The notes under the pieces: model-generated
What the model was told of the DNA's origin: nothing
Database searches by the model: none
Seen by the model: only the letters and a program-made list of their open reading frames with translations
DNA from: Dillenia suffruticosa
Taxonomy: Eukaryota; Streptophyta; Magnoliopsida; Dilleniales; Dilleniaceae
Direction of reading: 5' to 3'
NCBI GenBank assembly: GCA_033439265.1
Contig: JAVTVX010000004.1
Coordinates: 22,887,201-22,951,200, forward strand
DNA length: 64,000 bases
Translations under genes and position numbers: made by a program
In this document: piece by piece, positions 12,301-25,677 of the stretch
Layout: each line of letters starts with the position of its first letter
Position numbering within the stretch: position 1 is the stretch's first letter

Positions 12301-13353
12301 GTGTTCTCCTTGTTTATATCATTGCTCAAATGTTGTAAAGTGCTAAACCATTTCCTGGGTTTAGAATTCACACTCTTCTTCAGCTCCATCCCCAAAGTGT
12401 GTCCTGGAAATGCCACTTTAGATATGCTAAAGTAACTCATAGTTAATATCATAATCATCGGTGACTCATCTCACTAGAACTCCTCTGCATTATCAAAAAA
12501 AAATACTCCCATAACATAATCATTGCATATGCTTGTAGAACGGTTTAGTTTTGCTTACATGTCACCAGATAATGGTCTGCTTATGATTAACTGATTAGTG
12601 ATGAGTTATAGGAGAAATGAGTGTTGAACCACCACGCATCCCCAATATGGAGTTTCACCGCAGAAACATGATCGCCCAAGAGTGTTCCACGGATTTTACA
12701 ATACAAACAAGATTTTGGATCTCTTCCAATATATATAAATAACCCAATTGCTCTCAGCATTCACAACCAACTACAAGTAGCATGCATTCTAAAAGGAGGC
12801 ACAAAAAAAGGCCAACATGAAGAAAACAACTAAATAACTCAGACCCAACTAGCAACAACTTAATAAGACGGCATTCAACAAACCGAAATTTCAAGAGCAA
12901 AGCAACATGTCAAATGGAAAAAAAGGAGGAAAAAAAATAAAACCTCAGGATAATTGCCCAGGTATAAATAACAACAAATGGTAAGAAGAATAGGGAAAAA
13001 AATACCTCGGCATAATTACCCTTCTTACGAGTGACACGACCAAGAAAACGCTCACCAGGAAGAGCTCGATCACACATGACGACAAACCCAGTATCAGAAA
13101 CCTTACACAAACCTTTTCCCTTGAAAGCTAGACTTTCACATACGAGTTCTAGAGTTTGACCCTTTTTGGGAAAATACGACTTGGGTTTTGATGATTTGGT
13201 GTTTTCGTTTGTGTCTGAGAGAGTTTCATCGAATTCTACATGCTCAGTTGCAGAAAGAGAAGCAGCTAGGCAAGAAGAGAAACGGAATTTGTGAAGAAAG
13301 AATGGCTGAGAACTTAGGCGAAGAATGCCATAGCTGGGTATGATTATCGACAT
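3374..13353 (-). CDS. RNA (uracil-C5)-methyltransferase, TrmA/RlmD (RumA) family
   Basis: Ten exons: 13353-13006, 11912-11670, 8776-8615, 7841-7732, 6122-6014, 5669-5514, 5374-5259, 5178-5012, 3687-3557, 3481-3374. They total 1650 nt, or 549 aa, with every junction GT-AG and in phase. The family uses S-adenosylmethionine to make 5-methyluridine in tRNA or rRNA. In order: a serine-rich N-terminus that could be an organelle transit peptide, a TRAM domain (about residues 62-115, ending RVTRKKGNYAE), 4Fe-4S cysteines C134, C140, C143 and probably C242, the conserved RNKMEFSFG across the exon 2/3 junction, the SAM-binding loop LDLFCGTGTIGL (about 399-410), DPNRPG (471-476) and the catalytic-cysteine motif SCNPAT (C498). 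The length is somewhat above the bacterial enzymes because of the N-terminus. Intron 2 (8777-11669) contains a defective RTE retrotransposon. Whether the substrate is plastid rRNA, mitochondrial rRNA or tRNA cannot be read from sequence. Confidence 0.93.
9205..10625 (-). mobile_element. 5'-truncated, dead RTE-class LINE inside intron 2 of the methyltransferase gene
   Basis: Read on the minus strand, about 10620 to 9900 encodes reverse-transcriptase motifs of plant RTE elements: GDIQDCSNYRG, NQFGFMIGRSTTEAIYLLRQ, MIFIDLEK|AYDK and PWCMLFTNDIVLID. Further on come FKYFGSII and the usual downstream thumb region in several frames. Damage: a frameshift between DLEK and AYDK (near 10375), stops beyond FGSII, and the catalytic A-D-D pair replaced by T-N-D, so the enzyme is inactive. 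The 3' end has the RTE hallmark GGGATTAAGG followed by (TTG)n at about 9220-9260. An AAATA-rich tract at 9290-9350 belongs to the same 3' region. The 5' end is truncated near 10620, and I found no convincing target duplication. It lies in the same sense as the host gene. Confidence 0.85.
12941..13021 (-). repeat. micro-duplication of the exon 1 splice donor
   Basis: The end of exon 1 of the methyltransferase gene (GGTAATTATGCCGAG|GTAT, 13021-13003) is followed about 60 bp into the intron by a near copy (GGCAATTATCCTGAG|GTTT, about 12959-12941). The second copy also has a GT and could act as a weak alternative donor. Using it would add 63 nt of intron sequence. Confidence 0.5.
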
Positions 13354-13573
13354 TTTATTCTTGATTTTCTGCGCGCATGCGGTGATTGCTTTCTGGGTTT
13401 TGTTTTATGGGTTTAGTCTGAATCGATTGTAGTGAGATGGGATGTTCAAAATGAGAAGAGGGCTTCTGCAGTTTGCTTGGGTTTTGGGGAGGGGATGATG
13501 CATGTGGGTTAACCGAGGTTTGAGGATTGGCGGCGGAGTGAGGATGGATTTGGAACTCGGGTTTGTGTTTCAA

Positions 13574-14900
13574 ATTCGGACCAAGCTGAAACTAGAAAAC
13601 TTGAATTAATTTGTGCAAAATTTTAATATTACAAAGTTAAAATTTTAAATAAATTTTGGTATATATTATTTTTTTAATTAAATTTTATCAAACAATTTAA
13701 TCATCTAAATATATAACGTGAAAGATAATCAGATAATTTTTTATCAAAAATAATTTAAAAATAATTTCAATAGATATATAACTGATACATTCAATTAAAC
13801 TTATTATTGAAAAATAGTATATAAGTTATATTTTTTAAATTAAAATTTTTTTCAAATTGTTATGATTAATAATATTTTCATAAACTAATTTGTAAAAAAT
13901 AGATAAAATTTTTTTATTAGAAATTGAATTTGATAATAGAATTAAATTCGTTAATAAAAAGAATTTAAAATATGAATATATTACTAATTTTTTTAGAATA
14001 AAAATTTTAATTTTTAATTAAATTTAATTCCTTTAAAAATGATAAATAAAAGAAAATAAATAGATGAACTAATGATTATATGTACAACAAAGCATTGTCT
14101 ACTAGTTTTACACTCAATATATATATTTTACGCTATATCAATTGGTATTTAAAATTATTTTTTAATTAATCTAATTTAATTATTTGTTAGATTCATTTTA
14201 AATTTTAAAAATAACTTAACTTATTTAATGGGTAGATGCAAGAATTACTTATTTATATATTTCTAAAATTTTCCAATCTTGGAGATGAGCTCTGTTTCTA
14301 AGCATGCAGTAGAAATTTCTCTCTTTCTATTAAATCCTAGGGGGGAAAGTTCAATAATATCATTCTAATGCAATAAACATCACAAGTGAGAATTGCAACC
14401 ATTAACCATTTCCCCCCCTTTTGATTAAAAGGTATTTGGCTCTAGAACTACATAATATGGTAATCCTCTCCAATTGCAGGGCTGCGTCTACTTGTAGCAT
14501 AGTCTGAACTTTTTTATCTATATAAGTCAATATAAAACATTTATACATGCATATTTAAATAAATTCATTAAATTTAAATAAATTTATTTGAAAATTTTAT
14601 TTTGAAAGTATCCATCCAAATCTAAATTTTGACTTAAATCAGACTAATAGACTAAATTTAATCCAATTTCTTATGATACAAATGACACTTAAGACAATGT
14701 CATGTTTCTTAAACAATGACAAATTGAGCAAATTTTTCTAAATACAAAGTCACATTTCTCTACACGATAGTCTTTTCTATTTGCTTTGGGCCTTATTTAG
14801 GTAGTTTCTCTCTTGTTTCTAAGCTTTCTTGCTCACTTATATATATATATATATTTGTGTTTGGGGCCTTTTCCTTCTTTGCTATAAAACACAAGAAAAT
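13574..14900. other. AT-rich spacer, no gene seen
   Basis: Very AT-rich, with long A/T runs and no reading frame of interest. A short (TA)n lies at about 14838-14854. It separates the minus-strand methyltransferase promoter from the LINE remnant. Confidence 0.6.
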
Positions 14901-14904
14901 GTGA

Positions 14905-17147
14905 GAAAGGGGGTTTGGAATGGGGTGAAGGCCTCTAGAGAAGACCCAGTCATAACCCACCTCTTCTTTGTTGATGATTAAATTTTATTTACAGAAATTG
15001 TGCACCTCAACTTAAGTGTGATTCTAAGCTTTCTGAAAGAGTTTTCTACAAAAAGTGACCTTCCTATAAACCTTGCAAAGTCAGGACTTTGGGTATGCTC
15101 GAGAGCTCCATGGACCCTCAAAAACTCACTAACAACTGTAAGCAAGTTCCCTTTGACTAACAATATAGGAAGGTACCTTGGGGTTCCTATGATTCATTCA
15201 AGAATAGAGAAGAACTTCTATGACCACATAGTGGAGAGAATTTAGAGGAATCTATGTGATTGGAAAGCTAAGCTCCTGAGTACTGCAAGTATGAGAATCT
15301 CATCCAATCTGTTGCCTCAACCATCCGTGTGCATGCAATCTACTTGGATATTGAGGGATCTTTGTAGTAGGATTGAAAGGATCAATAGTCAATTCCTCTG
15401 GGGTAGCTTAGAAGAAAGAAAAACAATCCACTTGGTCAATCGGTCTAGGGTCTATATGCCAGGAAACAAAGGAAGGTTGGGGCTGAGGAAAATGAGAGAA
15501 AGCAACATAGCTATGCTGGCCAAGCAGGGTTGGAAATTAGAGAAAGGAGACAAAGCTTTGTGGTGTGAAGTGCTGAGAAAGAAATATTTGAAGGGGAGCA
15601 GCTTTCTTGAATATGATAAGAAGGGTAGAGGGTTCATCTTGTAGAAGGAGAAGGGTAGAGGGTTCATCTTGTAGAAGGAGATGATGAAGAGTGAGGATGT
15701 ATTAGAAAGGGTCTGAACAGAGAATAAGGAATGGGGAGAACATAAACTTCTGGAAAGACATGTAGGTGGGTCACAATTGCCGGATGGAATATGCCTCAAA
15801 TCTGCAAAGCTCCGATTCCATGGATATGAAGGTCAACCATTTCATAGATGCAGGAGGTAAATGGAAGGTAGAAGAGGTCTACTCCCTTCAACCAAGAGAG
15901 AAAGTAAAAGAAATCTCAGGAATCATGGTGCCTGGGGAGTGAGTTCTTTAGATTCTGTATTCTAGAAAGAGAATAATGATGACTCTTTCTTAATAGTTTC
16001 AGCTTACAGGTTGATGTCAGAAAACTCTGCCCTTCCCTAGACAAGGCAGAAAGAAGAGGAGTGGAACTAGATATGGAAGGCCAAATGTCCAGAGAGGATA
16101 AGAATTTTCCTTTGGCTGGCAAGGCTGGAAGATATTGACTAATGTGGAAAGGAGGAAATTCTGTAATGAAACTACTTCCCCCATTTGCAACAATCCAGAA
16201 GAGATTGTGGTCCATGTCCTTAGAGACTGCAACAAAGCTAGACAGATTTGACATTTAGTGTGCTCAAAGCTAGAGAAAAAGGAGGAAGAGCTGACTAAGT
16301 GGTTGAATGCAGGAGTTAGAATGTGGGACAAGCCGGGAAATCTACATAGGAGCTCCCTCTTCTTTGCTACCATTTGGACAATCTGGAAATGCAAGTGCAT
16401 GAGGGTCTTTCAGAACATCCAACAATCTCCCCAGGAAATGGCTACAAAGGCTATGAGTTTGGCAAATGAAGCTACCACTACTTGGGAGGACAGAGATAGA
16501 GGTAAGGAAAGAGAGAGGAGAGGAGTCAAATGGCTCCATCCGCAAGTAAGGGTTCTGAAGTTGAACACAAATGGAGCAGTCTCTCAAAGCTCAACCGAGG
16601 CGAGTGCACAGATAATTATCAGGAATAGGATAGATGATTGGGTAACAAGTTTTGTGCTGAATATAGGTAAGGCAAAGGTTCAGACGACTAAGTTGTGGGG
16701 TTTAAGAGAAGGTCTTCAAAGGGCCAAGAGGAAAGGGCTTAGCAACCTAGAAATTAAATCTGATTTTGTCGTGCTGGTAAGGCTATTAGAGGTGCCTGCT
16801 ACTTAGACCACCCTTATCATCATATCCTTCAGGAGTGCATAGAGTATGGATCGTTTAAACATAAGAGTGGTTAAGTACATCTATAAAGAAGCCAACTTTT
16901 TGTGCAAATCACTTGGTCTTGTTGGGGCAAGTGAACAATGCTGGGGTGATGGAGCTTTGTGATCCTCCCCCAACCATTCTTCACTTCCTCTTGGAAGACA
17001 ATTTAGGTGTAGAAAGGGTCAGGGGCTTGGTTCCTGCCACGAACTAGCCCAGTAGTTTTGGTCGTTTGCCTCTCCCAAGTTGTGTCCGGTGGCTTGTGTT
17101 TTGTCTTGTGATCTCATTTCTCACAAAAAAAAAAGGAAAAAAAAAAA
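14905..17147 (+). mobile_element. 5'-truncated L1-type LINE remnant (RT, zinc-knuckle and RNase H regions)
   Basis: The + strand begins within the reverse-transcriptase core: THLFFVDD, then a stop, then ILFTE at about 14953-14996 (the FxDD catalytic box of plant L1 elements). It continues through KEFSTKSDLPINLAKSG, GRYLGVPM and the MRISSNLLPQPS...QFLWGS region to a zinc-binding-like part near 16100-16260. An RNase H-like part (about 16540-16800) reads LKLNTNGAVSQS, where the first catalytic Asp of the usual N-x-D-G appears as Asn. Multiple stops and frameshifts make it non-functional. A perfect 30-bp tandem duplication carrying a TAG stop lies at 15621-15680. The 3' end at about 17117-17147 is a broken A-rich tail. 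Target duplications were not identified. Confidence 0.85.
15621..15680 (+). repeat. perfect 30-bp tandem duplication inside the LINE
   Basis: Units 15621-15650 and 15651-15680 are identical. Each carries an in-frame stop in the reverse-transcriptase frame, so the duplication arose in an already dead element or helped kill it. Confidence 0.9.
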
Positions 17148-17543
17148 GGAACCACCACACACTCACACACACAAAAAAGACATTTAATTTATTTATTGTC
17201 AAAGATAACATTTGTTTCATCTACCAACGAACAGTTGGTTTAATGAGATGTAGTATTAGATCTTTTAACCAATTTTTCGAGTTTGACTCACGATTTGGAC
17301 ATGAAAAAAACTATATTAAAAGGGTAGCTCTCTTAAATGGGCCACTATAAGTTTCAAACTGAATTAATTGAAGTATGACTCCGCATAACGATCGGTGTAA
17401 TAAAAAAAAAAAAAAAACATTTGTTCCATCTTAGGAGACGGGCCGTCAACTAACTGGTAAGCCCATTCAAGGGACGGGCCGAGACCATATCCCATTTTTA
17501 ATTCCCAACAAAAAGAGAAACGACAGCGTTCTGCTTTAAACAC

Positions 17544-17557
17544 AAACGACGTCGTTT
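17544..17557. promoter_or_regulatory. 14-bp perfect palindrome with GACGTC core upstream of eS30
   Basis: AAACGACGTCGTTT is its own reverse complement, and the ACGT core is the kind bound by plant bZIP factors. It lies about 230 bp before the eS30 ATG. GGGCC/GCCCA motifs (site-II-like, common in ribosomal protein promoters) occur nearby at about 17440-17480. Confidence 0.5.
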
Positions 17558-17682
17558 TTCTCTTGAAGAGGTCTCTCTTCATTGGAGCCCTATCATAAAA
17601 TTCGAACAATTTTGAGCCGTTCGATCCTCGCGTACACGCAAAAAGGCGCCCATCCCTCACCACTACAAAACTGGCCCCCCAA

Positions 17683-17691
17683 AAACCCTAA
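17683..17691 (+). promoter_or_regulatory. telo-box of the eS30 promoter
   Basis: AAACCCTAA, about 100 bp before the ATG and followed by a (CT)n leader at 17720-17749. The telo-box plus pyrimidine-rich leader combination is typical of plant ribosomal protein genes. Confidence 0.6.
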
Positions 17692-17713
17692 CTTTAGGAA
17701 TCTCATCTTACTT

Positions 17714-17750
<37 letters not shown>

Positions 17751-17789
17751 CTCACCGTCTTCACTAGCTTCAACCCGCAGCACTCAATC

Positions 17790-19505
<1,716 letters not shown>

Positions 19506-19811
19506 GCTATGGAAGTCTCAGAAGTACTTCAAATTAGGAATCCTTGATTTTGAAACATATGTTGCTTCTATCATCCCATTTTTCTTCTCATTTTTTTCTG
19601 TTACTGCTTTTTTTTTTTCCTTTTCTTTTTAAAGGGCTGTGTATTGGTTTGACTGAAAATGGCCTATTCTACATGTCGAACATGGTTTCTTGTTTCCAAT
19701 GTTGTCTGATATTTGATGTGAGAATGACCAAACAAAAGCCATCTGAGCTTAGTGTTTTATCAGTCCGTGAGATTCTGCTGCATGTTGTGTTGATCGTAAC
19801 TCAATCGGAAG

Positions 19812-19886
19812 TTTTATGTTGAAACGACTTATCCAAAGCTAGAGAGGTGGTTTTATGTCGAACAGACTTATCCAAAGCCAGAGAGG
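19812..19886. repeat. 36-bp imperfect tandem repeat
   Basis: Units 19812-19847 and 19851-19886, with common core CTTATCCAAAGC[T/C]AGAGAGG, in the 3' flank of eS30. Confidence 0.7.
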
Positions 19887-22800
19887 CTCTGCGACTAATT
19901 CCCCTTTATTATTACTCAGTTTTGAGTCGGTACAACCAATTAATTGTTGATTTTATAAATTTGACTTTTGATTCAGTAGAATGCCCATAACCTCTCTAAC
20001 TGCCTGATCCAAGCTATTATTCCTTGTATTATGAATCTGATAGTTCAGCTGTTGATTGATCACATCTGAGAGAGTTTCTTAGGAATTCAATGGTTGAAAC
20101 CCCAGGTTTTCCTTTCTCTTAGCTATGGTATTGTGTTCTTTACTTATTCTCCGGCTTTGGTCAATTATAATTGCTTCAGGTTACTTAAAATGAAAGGGGT
20201 AAAGGTGTCCTTTGGCATGGGCATAGAATGATAGTGGTGCATGAATGATGTTAATTGCCACACGACCTTTGGGATGGTACAGCATGATTGATGCTTTAGC
20301 TAAAATGATAGTGGTGCGTGAGTAGTGAATGTCTAGCATCATTCTTTCGCATTTGGGGGTGCCACTCCAGTATTTTGTTAAACTCTTGGGCTCATACGGA
20401 ACTTGGCTGGCAAACCCCATGTTAAACTGCAACTCTTAATTTTGTTGTTAAAAGGAAAATGTTTGAATTTTTGTGGTCCTTAAAGACTATTTCTAGTTAT
20501 GAAGTATTTCCAGTTTTGGACGTTTGATTGTTTGATCGGCAAGCATAGCACTATTTTTTGTGTCAAATGCGATTAAATTTTGTCATTCTCAATGATGGTT
20601 TTGTGTGACGCCATTATCTTATGCCAAATACGATTGGATTCTCACACCCGATAGTTTTAAAACTAGATTTTTTTTTTCACTGTGATGGTTTCGAAACCTT
20701 AGCTGTTTTGGAGGTTTTGCCTTATCACGTCTTGGCTCTCAGCTGGTGTGGTGCATTCCTGTGAGAAAGGGAAAAATATTGACACATGACTGGATTTTGT
20801 TGCTATATTGGAAGGTGCATCTGGATGGAAACTCCTTTGAATCAAGGGGGATAGCTGAGGCAAAAGAATGCTCAGGATCTAAATTAAATGTAGAGTGACT
20901 TTATGTTGGTTCATTTTGTCATTTTGTCATGTTGGTTCATTATGAGCCTGAAACCTGACTGAACCTTCTAAAGTAGACATTCTTTGCCAATTGATCTGAA
21001 TGTCAATTGAATTACTGCGCAGTCGGTAGCTGTCCTAGTTTTTCAAGTCAAGGAAGTGATGCCGTGATGCCAGGAATTAACTATTGGTCAGTTCATAGCT
21101 ACTGGTCAGGGTCAACATGGGCTCCTTTAACCAGAAGTGAGGCAGGCTTTAAACTCTTACCAGAAAATATGGGCTCCTTTAACCAAATCGAATTGGGAAA
21201 CTAGAAGGTACTTTTGCCAAAAACGACACGACAAGTGGGGGAAGAGTTAGATTCTTTAATTAAATTTTTAAATTAAAATTTAAGAAAGAAAAAATTTATA
21301 TCGAAAGAATTGTCTCGACAAATGTTTGAAATGAATTAATTAAAATGAATTCAAAAAATATTTAAATCAAATTAATCAAAATATAAATCAAAAATAAATA
21401 AATAAAAGGTAATTTTGTCAAAAATGGTATGGTAGTGAGGCTGATGTTTGTTTTTGGAAAGAGCCAGAGATTTGTGTTTGAGATGAAGCATGTTTGTCTT
21501 GGGTATTTATCCTTATTTCTAATTTTTAAATAGTTTTTACTTTATAAATTAATTTAAAAATAAATAGTAAGTGGTGAGTAAAATCACTAAAAAGTTACTT
21601 TTGATTAATTTTAAATATTTAATTAAAATAGCTGAAAATTAACTTATTTGCTAAAGTAAAAAGGGTGTCTGATTGTTATTTTGGTAAAAGTAAATACGGG
21701 TCCCCATTTATATATTTTTCATATTGTTTGCATTGATAATATTCGTATTTAATAAAACAACCATTGATGTTTATTTTATTTGCTACATCGAGATTTAAAC
21801 CTGAAATTATCGGATTAGAGAAGGAGATTGGGACCATTGTTGCTGTCCCAAGGGACAACCTAAGATTTTAAACACAAAGGTTTATTATCAGAACAGTCAT
21901 CTAATAGGATGGATTGTTAACTCACTTGATCAAATTTCAGATTTAAAATTTAACAATGAAAAAGATTACACTAAAAAAACTGTCCCCTAAATAGAGGCTC
22001 CCGCAGATACTTAAACCGAAATAGTTAGAATATGATTTCGAATATAAGTGGTGGGAATAATAATAATAATAATAATAATAAAAGTTCATTGAGTTATTTT
22101 AAATAGTTTGATTTATCTGTAATTTAAAATTAGCACCTTCACTTGTCACTTTTTATTTAAAAACATAAACTCTTATAAGAAACCAAATAAAATATATATA
22201 TTTATATATTCTTCACCAAAGTTAATCTATCATTTGGTAGGCAAAAATACCTGAAAAACATGAGTCATATTTGTTGATTTCTAAACTTTTCTTCCCATGT
22301 GTATTGCAAATGAGCAGGGACAGAGCTGCCAGGGCACTATTTTTCAAGATTGTTCAAAAAAATACAATTAAAAATGATAAAAATACCATTAAAAATATAT
22401 ACATTTCAATAAAAATCCTTATAATGATATTAATTTTTTTTTAAAATACTATATATATATTTTATAAAACTTATTCTTCAATCGTTATATGATTTTGGAT
22501 ACCGATGATAAATATAAAAAAAAAATAATATCAAAATTGTATACCATCTTTCTTCACACATTCAACAATTCCCTCCAAACAAGTCGAGCTAAGCAAAATG
22601 TCATTTGGCTTGAACTATTTTTTTTTTTATTATTATACTGATATTTGAATCCGAAATCATCAAATTAAAAAGAGGATTGTGACCACTTAACTGTCTCTTA
22701 AGGACCTTGAACTCGTTCAATGAGGTGAGCAGGCAGTATTTTTTTTTTTTTCCCCTTTCTTTAGTGTTCCCATTTGCCATCATTTCTTTATTTATAACAA

Positions 22801-23159
22801 ATTGTGGGTCATGAGTAACATTCAATGTGACATTCAAGATGACATAAACATGTTTTTTGATTTGACTTACGTAGTTGAGATTCGAAATTAATGTTAAACT
22901 ATGTTTATATATGGATTTCAGTAATGTATTTAAAAAAGTCATTGAAAAATAGGTGGCTCAAAATTTCAAACAAGGCTGTTGTTTTGACCCCAAATGTAGA
23001 AAACTCTAAATCCATTTTTTTATTGGATGATCAATCATCGGGAAGCTTTCATACATTTAATCTAGAACACTTTGAAAAAACCCCTTAACCTGACAATAGA
23101 ATAATAATAATAATTGATAAAAATTAAAAATCGATACGAATATATAAAAATAGACCAAT

Positions 23160-23930
23160 ATTATTACGATATCATATTAGAGATTGAGAATAATATAATA
23201 ATATAAAATCAGATATTCGATTGTCTCGATGAATAATTAGAATTAATTAGTTTATATAAAAAATTCATTGACGTAAATATAGAAATAGTTATTATAGATA
23301 TAAAGATATAGAAAATCAAATATTTAGTATATAATATATTTTTTTTAATATTTTCTCAAATTCAACGTGATATAATGAAAATTATTTGAATTTAAAAGGA
23401 ATTTGAGTAGAAGATTTAAAATTCAAAGAGTGTTTTTGCAACCCTGACCCTAGCTCTGCCTTTGGCTCTAGATCTGGCTTTGGCTTGGAGCTCTGGTTCC
23501 TTCCTCTGGGCTCAAGTAGGCTAAAGATCAGGCTCTTATCTCAAGCTCTTGGCTCTCAGTCCTGACTGATTTGGTTAAAGCACTAATTCTAACTGTCGGA
23601 AGCACACGAGCGTGCATGAATAACTCTTTTTATAAATGAGTTCTAATACCATATTAGAAGAAAAGATAAATATGACACTAATACTATAATAAAAATATAA
23701 AATAATATGAATATAAAAATATAGATGAATATAGTTATAGTATCATATTAAAAATAGAAAGCAATATGATAATATGAACCGTAAAACTCAATTATCTCAA
23801 TAAATAATTACAATAAATTGAATTTATATAGAAAATCTATTACCATAAATTTAAAAATAATTGTTACAAATATAGAAATATAAAAGTCAACTATATATTT
23901 ATCCCACCATATTTAAACTCTCTCTTTCTA
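23160..23930 (-). mobile_element. TRIM-like LTR element, copy A
   Basis: Two diverged AT-rich direct repeats (about 23165-23430 and 23735-23930) share ATCATATTA[G/A]A...GA, AATATGATAATATGA-like stretches, TTTATATA[G/A]AAAA and an AATAGTTATTATAGATATA-like tract. They enclose about 200-300 bp of non-coding DNA. At about 23640-23654 the minus strand reads TGGTATTAGAACTC, 10 of 12 matches to the tRNA-iMet primer-binding site TGGTATCAGAGC. The same repeat occurs twice in copy B near 30 kb. No coding capacity, which is the definition of TRIMs. Boundaries are approximate. Confidence 0.5.
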
Positions 23931-24315
23931 ATTTAAAATAGTGCAAAAAAAGAATATTCTTAGTAGCCTTGATCCTCAATATCTTATAATTTAAAATAAT
24001 TCTATAATTAATTATAGCTTAACATACATCATAGCCTCTCATTCAGAGGTCTGGCCTCTCCCCAAAAAAAAAAAAAAAAAAAAGTTCTAAAATAATGCAA
24101 GATATAGATTACTGGTCCAACCTTAATGATAATTAATGATTTTTTTATCAATATCAACTCTAGAAAAATAGATAAATAGAAAGGAAACAAAAGGCCTATG
24201 TCATAAATGTAACAATCATTGGGTATTTTGCCCCTTTTTTCCTAAGCATCATTGAACAATTTACTTGTAAAATTCCATGAAATTAGAGACTAAGAAAAGT
24301 ATAAATATTAGGGCC

Positions 24316-24699
24316 AGTGAAAATAGATATGAGATTGGGCCGGTTCGTCCCGTTGTAGCCGAGACCGGAAATCGGCCTAGGACAACAGCAACCCGAAACT
24401 GAATCTGCCTGCTATAGTAACCAATTCGGTCTGGTTCTTATTTTTTGATCTGGACCGGCACAGAATCGACCCGACTCAGTTCTTATATCCCATTTTTTTA
24501 TTTTTTGAAAATTTTTATTTTAAAAAACCGTCGAATCAGATCAACTCGGCACAGTTCGATTTAGCGGGTCAGGCCCGGTTTCAAGTAATATTTTGAACTG
24601 GTCCGACCTTGAAAAGCCTCAAAACCGTGGTCGAACCAGCCTATGATTCCCAGGCCCATCCGAAAAGGGAACCGCACCGGTCCCATCTCTAAATGAAAC
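24316..24699. mobile_element. hAT-like MITE
   Basis: The element runs 24324-24691 (368 bp), with imperfect terminal inverted repeats: TAGATATGAGATTGGGCC at the left and, as reverse complement, TAGAGATGGGACCGGTGC at the right. It is flanked by a candidate 8-bp target duplication with 6 of 8 matches (AGTGAAAA at 24316-24323, AATGAAAC at 24692-24699). GGGCCGGTTC-type GC-rich tracts inside an AT-rich region are typical of plant hAT MITEs. It has no coding capacity. Confidence 0.5.
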
Positions 24700-25471
24700 A
24701 AACAAACAGTTAGAAGAGTTATCATCGTTGGACCTCACGACTCCGTCGTGACTGAAACATTCAAACAAGAACACTTTTGAATATGCTTTAAGGTTGGTTC
24801 GGAGCAAATGTCATTCGCTTAATATGATCGAGAAGATAGAGACCAAAACAAAAGAACAATAAAAACTTGAATTTTAGAAAAATACGAATGATATAAAAAG
24901 AAATTTAAAATACGAATGACATAAAAAGAAACTCAAAATACGATTGATATAAAAAGAAAACTTAGTCATACTCATATGCCCCACGCGTAATCTTCGTTGG
25001 TATTGACGTTTCAAAATCAAACATTGGCCAAATCAAACTTTGTCATATGTTTAGATTTTAGTCATAGGTTTCTCCACCCTAAACAAATTTCTCTCTCTCT
25101 CCTATGTTTATAAGAGTTTTAACAAGGTTGTAGGGCAATCCATGTGTTGAAGAAGACAACCTTTCAGCCTTGGAAAAAACCTCTTCTTTATCTCTCTCTC
25201 TCTCTCTTTCTAAAATATTTACACTGTTTTTCTGAGGATAAACATAATTGTCCCATTGAATGAAATCTGGCGGAAAGCAAGAAAGGAGGGACAGCGTGAC
25301 AGGATCCTTTTGTTGTACAAACGTCTTTAATTCTTTTATTTATTCCACACCAAACTTTGCGTTCTATAAAAACACAAATCTGTCATGTTTTGTTAGGGAA
25401 AAGTTATTAATTGGGTCCAGATTAGGTCTTCTACTTGATCTGTTGCCAATATAAAACCTTTATTCTTTTCC

Positions 25472-25480
25472 TATATAAAT
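25472..25480 (+). promoter_or_regulatory. TATA box of the GT14 gene
   Basis: TATATAAAT about 200 bp before the ATG, with a CCAAT at about 25446. Spacing fits a leader of roughly 170 nt. Confidence 0.5.
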
Positions 25481-25677
25481 CTTCTTATTTTCCCACGCCA
25501 AACCCCCTTCACAATTTTGAAGTTGATCACCAAAGCCAATTTTGATCAAAACCCTTTTGACCCTTTTCATCTCGTTTTCTTTGCATGTGATTTTGAGGTT
25601 TAAGAGAGGTTTTTTTAGGATTCAATTTTGTGAGAAGAACAAGACCTATAAATTCAATTTCGTTGAAAAATCTGAAG

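Larger units (their letters stand above)
19506..25471. other. gene-free, repeat-rich spacer
   Basis: The first several hundred bases are eS30 3' flank, with a 36-bp imperfect tandem repeat at 19812-19847 and 19851-19886. Around 20180-20430 a short sequence (AATGATAGTGGTGC) appears twice, and at 21117-21186 the 17-mer ATGGGCTCCTTTAACCA appears twice. Two copies of a dispersed 70-bp repeat (21783-21850, 22635-22700), a TRIM-like element (about 23160-23930) and a hAT-like MITE (24324-24691) follow. I see no gene. Confidence 0.6.

Noticed and set aside
13355..13573. 72-codon minus-strand frame ending 2 bp before the methyltransferase ATG
   Set aside because: It has no ATG at its start (TTG), proline/serine/glutamine-rich low-information content, and lies in the promoter or leader.
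15452..16587. Several minus-strand open frames of 81-127 codons
   Set aside because: All are antisense to the L1-type LINE, whose plus strand shows the real protein motifs.
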